Assembly: GCF_902459505.1 (NCBI RefSeq)
Contig: NC_047095.1
Coordinates: 114,515,380-114,579,379, forward strand
Length of the DNA stretch: 64,000 nt
Reading direction: 5' to 3'
Source of the DNA: Geotrypetes seraphini
Taxonomy: Eukaryota; Chordata; Amphibia; Gymnophiona; Dermophiidae
Shown piece by piece: positions 60,422-64,000 of the stretch. The notes under the pieces were generated by a model, which ran no database searches, had not been told where the DNA came from, and saw nothing but the letters and a program-made list of their open reading frames with translations. The first letter of the stretch is position 1. Each line of letters begins with the position of its first letter. Position numbers and translations under genes: made by a program.

Positions 60422-61091
60422 TTAAAAAGATTTATCTCCATGGTTCACTCGTTTAATCTTTATGTCTTTTGGGCTCCCAAGGCTATCATTACATATATAT
60501 TCAGGGGACAACACCTTTGTAGGTTTATTGTAGAGAAAATACTTGTTTAAATGACTTTCTTCATCGACCCTTGCATGAATACCATTGGCTCTGTCTTTCA
60601 TGATGTCTTCATAGCATGCTTTCGTCAACTGGTAGATCCTCGGCACTGTCCCAAGAAAGAAATTTCCCTGATAATAAAAATCCCCTTCATCTTTGGGAAT
60701 AAAAGCTTGAGAGACTGGGCGCCTTTCATATGGTAAACCTTTGCGTGGGCTGTGGTAATATCCAGGATGAAGCGCACCTACCATCTCCCCAAGGATCTCC
60801 ACTCCTATAGGGTTCAACATCACTATGTCTATATCTAAACAGGCCAAATAGTCCAATTCTTTATGAAATAGCAATTCAGTTTGATTTTTGATAACCTCCA
60901 TCCTGCCCATAACAGCCTGGTTCCAATCTGAGTATTCAGGAACTTTGATAATCTTCATGGGTCTCTTTATATCCAGATTAAGAGCTTTCACTTCATCGGG
61001 ACGATCTGTACAAACATAGTACTTCACCATTCCTCCCTTCATGAAGTATCTCTCTGCGGATTCTAGGAATTTCTTAAGTAATTTTATATAC
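60422..61091 (-). CDS. GT6 (ABO-like) glycosyltransferase, last coding exon
   Basis: GT6 enzymes (ABO, GBGT1, GGTA1, GLT6D1) are Golgi type II proteins adding alpha-1,3-linked Gal or GalNAc. The exon starts at 61091 after TTTTTCAAG: joining to the exon at 61288 gives an uninterrupted KYIKLLKKFLESAERYFMKG. It encodes 222 residues plus stop (ABO last exon is of similar size, with a slightly longer end). Conserved: DYLACLDIDIVMLNPIGVEI with the DxD metal motif as DID, LHPGYYHSP, YERRPVSQAFIPKDEGDFYY and SHLNKYFLYNKPTKVLSPEY. Unusual: QGNFFLG where A/B enzymes have LGGFFGG or MGAFFGG; VDEESH where ABO has WHDESH (GBGT1 has WQEESH); SPEYICN where the Trp of SPEYLWD is expected; and a C-terminus short of the usual KNH..VRN end. 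Overall closest to ABO/GBGT1. Activity cannot be judged. The Met-led reading upstream of 61091 is intron. Confidence 0.9.
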
Positions 61092-61287
61092 CTTGAAAAA
61101 TAAAATGTATTCAATTAATTTACAAGTTTCATTTGCTCAATTTGTTAAATAGTATTAAAAAAGAAAAACAGTTCTGTGGGAGACAAACAAGGATTAAGTT
61201 GCTGCACTCTACAAGAGTGTGAATTAGCCCTGCATCGCTCGCATAAAAAAAGAAACTCAACTTTAAGCTAGAGACTGGGGTACTTAC

Positions 61288-61422
61288 TTTCCAACGGCAG
61301 AGACTATAAGACCAATTCTATAGCTGTTGCGCTGGTATTCTTCCATCAAGATATCATGGTTAAAAGTCCCCTCCCAGACAATTGGGGCCAGCCAGGGAGT
61401 CAGAATCATCACGTCACTGCGT
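61288..61422 (-). CDS. GT6 (ABO-like) glycosyltransferase, penultimate coding exon
   Basis: Exactly 135 nt, the same length as ABO exon 6, between CTCTTCCAG (acceptor) and GTAAGTACC (donor). It encodes [20 protein letters not shown] then [10 protein letters not shown] and [10 protein letters not shown], aligning with [23 protein letters not shown]. Phases agree on both sides: it starts with the third base of a codon and ends after two bases. The 196-bp intron to the last exon is short. The preceding small exons (anchor and stem) were not found up to 64000. Confidence 0.9.
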
Positions 61423-61494
61423 CTGGAAGAGTCACTCTTATTAGTTGTAAGATATTTGATAAATTATACAAGGATCAGGCAGAACAAACAGGGC

Positions 61495-61712
61495 CTGATT
61501 TTAAGTCCTAAGCACTGTTTATAGAATCGCACCTAGCGGTGCCTAGGCATTGACCCTAGACCCTAGATGCACTCCCATTTAGGCTAGGGTTTTCTTGGCC
61601 TAAATGAGTGCATCTAAGGTGGATATCTATTGGCTCTCCAAAACTCCACCCCAATCTGCCCCCAAACCACCCATAAACACAGCTACTTGCTGGTAGGTGT
61701 CTCAGTGTACAC
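61495..61712. repeat. MITE-like sequence in the GT6 upstream intron
   Basis: CCTGATTTTAAGTCC, TTATAGAATCGCACCTAGCG and paired CACTCCCATTTAGGCTAGGG / GCCTAAATGAGTGC resemble the 36600/50695 family. Confidence 0.45.
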
Positions 61713-62030
61713 TCCTCCCTCTATATTCACAGGGGTTAGGGGCAGAGCCGGCCTGTGAATATTGAAAAATCATGGATAAATTTAGGGCCCTAACCCCCAC
61801 CTCCCTCCCGCATTCCGGGCCTTCCCCAGACCTTATCTAGTGGCGATGCAGGGCAGGATCGATCTTCCTACGCTCCTGCCCCGTTCAGAGCCGTCATCAA
61901 AATGTAGTCTCGAGACTACATTGGGAACTCACAGCATGCATTATGATGATGTCTCTGCACGAGGCAGGAGCATAGGAAGATCAAACCTGCCCTGCGTTGC
62001 CACTAGACCACCAGACAATTAATAGATGTC
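61713..62030. mobile_element. Tigger-like MITE
   Basis: CAGTGTACACTCCTCCCTCT, ATATTCACAGGGGTTAGGGG and CCTGTGAATATTGAAAAATC follow the layout of Tigger termini (CAGTnnTCCCTC, then a short inverse). An internal palindrome lies around 61850-62000. The right terminus is unclear. Confidence 0.5.
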
Positions 62031-62129
62031 CCGTTTTGATGACAAAAATAAATGGTCACGTTAATAATGGTAGGAATAACACTTCTAATTGTCAGGTCTA
62101 GCCAAATTTGTTTATCTATTCTACTTATT

Positions 62130-62500
62130 ACAGTGTTCTCCCTAGCGTGTTTTAGCCGGGTGCACCACCCGGCTAATTTAGGTGAGCGTCCGGCTGTCAT
62201 CTTGCATCCGCAGATTTACAAGCAGCCCTGCTTATCTCACCACCATCATCGAAGTTGCGTGCCAATCCTGTTCCCCACCTCTATTCGTTCACCGTGAGCA
62301 GGAAGGGGTAATTTGCATAGCGTTTGTGGCATGTGGCCTGGAACGCTATGCAAATTAACCCTCCCTATTCACGGTGAAGGAGTAGGGGCGGGGAAGAGGG
62401 TTGGCGCGCGGCCTGGAACGCTATGCAAGTAACCCTTCCTTGCTGACGGTGAAGGAGTAGGGGCGGGGAAGCAGCGGAGGTAAGGCCCCGTCTGTCGCAA
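62130..62500. mobile_element. hAT-like MITE with an internal tandem repeat
   Basis: Starts CAGTGTTCTCCCTAGCGTG. Contains two tandem copies of about 85 bp (around 62325-62475) with GGCCTGGAACGCTATGCAA and GAAGGAGTAGGGGCGGGGAA. Confidence 0.5.
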
Positions 62501-62990
62501 GGGCCCCGGTGGTATGATGCTCTAGTCTAGTACAAGTGGGAATTTTCAGCAGGCTGCAACATCAAAGTTACATCAGGAAGAGAGAATAGGTCCTGGATCA
62601 AAGCCAGGTTTACCATAAAGAGAAGAAGCTCAGCGAAACAGATTTTCAAGTTTTCAGCAAAATCATTAAGATTCAGCATTCTGGAGGGCACAATTAGCCT
62701 CTTCATTAACAGTTGTGAATCCCAGAACCTATAAAAGTAGAGAACGGGAAATGCACCAGGAAGATGGATATGTAGGGAAGGTTCATCTTCAAACCATTAA
62801 ACTGGATTTGATTTAAAAAAAAAAAAAAGCACAATTCTTCCTGATAGATTGTGAAATGGGATTGGAGCAAGTAATTAAACCTTTTGCATTTATTGGTCTA
62901 CAATAATTGTGAGTATAGCGCCCCCTCCCCCCCAATATGCAGAGCAAATCAGTCAAAAGCCACCAAATGGATCTGGACACTGGGGACCAA
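62501..62990. other. Unassigned; expected intron of the GT6 gene
   Basis: No confident coding exon on the minus strand. A pyrimidine-rich ATGTTGCAG at about 62550 (minus) is an acceptor-like site but what follows does not resemble a GT6 stem exon. Confidence 0.3.
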
Positions 62991-63059
62991 TGTTCCCTCT
63001 AAGGTTTGATGAGGTGTGTGCAAAAAAAAATATGCATGAGCGACAAGTTACATACGCCA

Positions 63060-63275
63060 CAAATTTATGAGCAGGCGCGGAGTATGCATTTTTAAACAAA
63101 TGTAGTTTATCCTTGTTCTCCTTATGTATTTTTAATCATCTATGGATATGTTTGTATGTTTATTGTTCAAATGGTTTTATTTATTTCCCCAAATTTATTT
63201 TTGTTATACGCATTGAAAATATTTGATATTGCGTTTAAATCAAAATCTGAATAAACTTGAAACTTGAAACGAGTG
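63060..63275 (+). mobile_element. L2-like LINE 3' tail
   Basis: TTTATGTTATACGCATTG-like region, TTGATATTGCGTTTAAATCA and AATAAACTTGAAACTTGAAA match the tail at 58690-58765. The stretch 62990-63055 before it (AATGTTCCCTCTAAGG) looks like a hAT terminal scrap. Confidence 0.55.
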
Positions 63276-63372
63276 CCCGTGAGATTGTGGGAGGGTTAAA
63301 TACTCAAAACTTAGAAGAATAACAATTTACTTAAAGTTTTTGCTTGGCCAGCTGTCTGGTATCTTTACATAC

Positions 63373-63686
63373 AGTGGCGTACCTAGCATATGTAACACCC
63401 GGGGCCCATCATTTTTTGGCAACCCCCCCCCCATATCTGTACGAAAAACATGATTTTTAGTAACAAACCACATGTCACACATGAGTACCTAGGAAAAGGC
63501 AGCATCTTACATCAGTGAGCAGTACATCAGTGAGCAGTACATCAATACACCCATTGTAAAACTAAACAAGCCAGACCAGCACAAATCAATCCTACACCGT
63601 CAATCCTAACAGAAAACCATGTCTTTCGAACACACAGAACACAGAAAACACCTTCGCCTAGTATGGAATATGTCATCACAAACGAA
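63373..63686. repeat. hAT-like terminal piece
   Basis: CAGTGGCGTACCTAGCATAT and CACCCGGGGCCCATCA look like a hAT left end; no right end before the next MITE. Confidence 0.4.
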
Positions 63687-63825
63687 CCCCTCCCCTTTTA
63701 CAAAACTGTAGTGTGGATTTTAGCCACAGTGGTAACAGCCCTGACGCTCATAGAATTCTGAGCATCAGAGCTGCTACCACCATGGCTGGCACTAAAAAAA
63801 GCTCCACAGTTTTGTAAAAGGGGGG
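63687..63825. mobile_element. Palindromic MITE (CTCATAGAATTC family), copy 3
   Basis: Ends CCCCTCCCCTTTTACAAAAC and GTTTTGTAAAAGGGGGG; centre CTCATAGAATTCTGAG. Confidence 0.7.
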
Positions 63826-63862
63826 ATAAAATAGAAATACACAGTTTCAACGCTCTAGCTCA

Positions 63863-64000
63863 GGGGTGCCCAAACTTTTTGGGCTTGCGAGCTACTTTAA
63901 AATGACCAAGTCAAAATGATCTACCAACAATAAAATTAAAAAACACAAAGCACACTATACGCTGAGAAAATGTTAATTATCATTCCTATTCTGGGTTTTT
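63863..64000. mobile_element. hAT element left end, cut by the window edge
   Basis: CAGGGGTGCCCAAACTTTTT and GGGCTTGCGAGCTACTTTAA are a typical hAT terminus; the rest is outside. Confidence 0.6.

Noticed and set aside
61092-61114. Start codon upstream of the last GT6 exon
   Set aside because: Lies in the intron: the acceptor at 61092-61093 and the phase of the previous exon give the correct GT6 sequence without it.
62500-62720. Upstream stem exon of the GT6 gene
   Set aside because: Acceptor-like sites exist on the minus strand, but no following segment resembles the short GT6 exons or keeps phase.
1-64000. CRISPR arrays, operons, prophage or plasmid features
   Set aside because: No spaced direct repeats of CRISPR type and no bacterial gene organisation; introns, SINEs and LINEs show vertebrate DNA.

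Overview
This is vertebrate nuclear DNA. Almost all of it is interspersed repeats, with two host glycosyltransferase genes near the right end. The repeats are CR1, L2-like, RTE-like and L1 LINEs, tRNA-headed SINEs, hAT, pogo and mariner relatives, Helitrons, and tyrosine-recombinase (DIRS) retroelements with inverted ends. Complete-looking DIRS elements argue against a mammal or bird. The protein sequences and repeat mix suit a large-genome amphibian, possibly a caecilian, but that assignment is inference.

Layout. 0-4 kb: old LINE pieces, mariner scraps and a pogo-like MITE. 4.0-4.5 kb: a CpG-rich, promoter-like block with a splice donor, the best candidate for a distal promoter and first exon of MGAT1. 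4.8-13.2 kb: CR1, L2, SINE and MITE layers, including an 881-bp palindromic insert with hammerhead-like motifs and a 2.9-kb Harbinger-like element split by a young CR1. 13.8-26.2 kb: a DIRS fragment between 58-bp direct repeats, an RTE-like LINE broken up by a hAT, a SINE and a CR1, then a hAT holding a nearly whole 5.6-kb DIRS. 26.2-46 kb: two Helitrons (one carrying a leucine-rich-repeat exon), truncated DIRS and CR1 copies, a CR1 inside another CR1, and many hAT-type MITEs with intact target duplications.

47.2-51.5 kb: MGAT1 (N-acetylglucosaminyltransferase I), whole coding sequence in one exon on the + strand, with several hAT MITEs lined up in its probable 3' UTR. 52-60 kb: further LINE, MITE and DIRS remains and a second hammerhead-like tail. 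60.4-61.4 kb: the last two coding exons of a GT6 (ABO/GBGT1/GGTA1 family) glycosyltransferase on the - strand, tail to tail with MGAT1. Its upstream exons lie to the right, probably outside the window.

Both host genes encode Golgi type II glycosyltransferase types: MGAT1 starts complex N-glycans, and GT6 enzymes cap glycans with alpha-1,3-linked Gal or GalNAc. Nothing in the sequence shows co-regulation. There are no CRISPR arrays, rRNA genes or prokaryotic operons.
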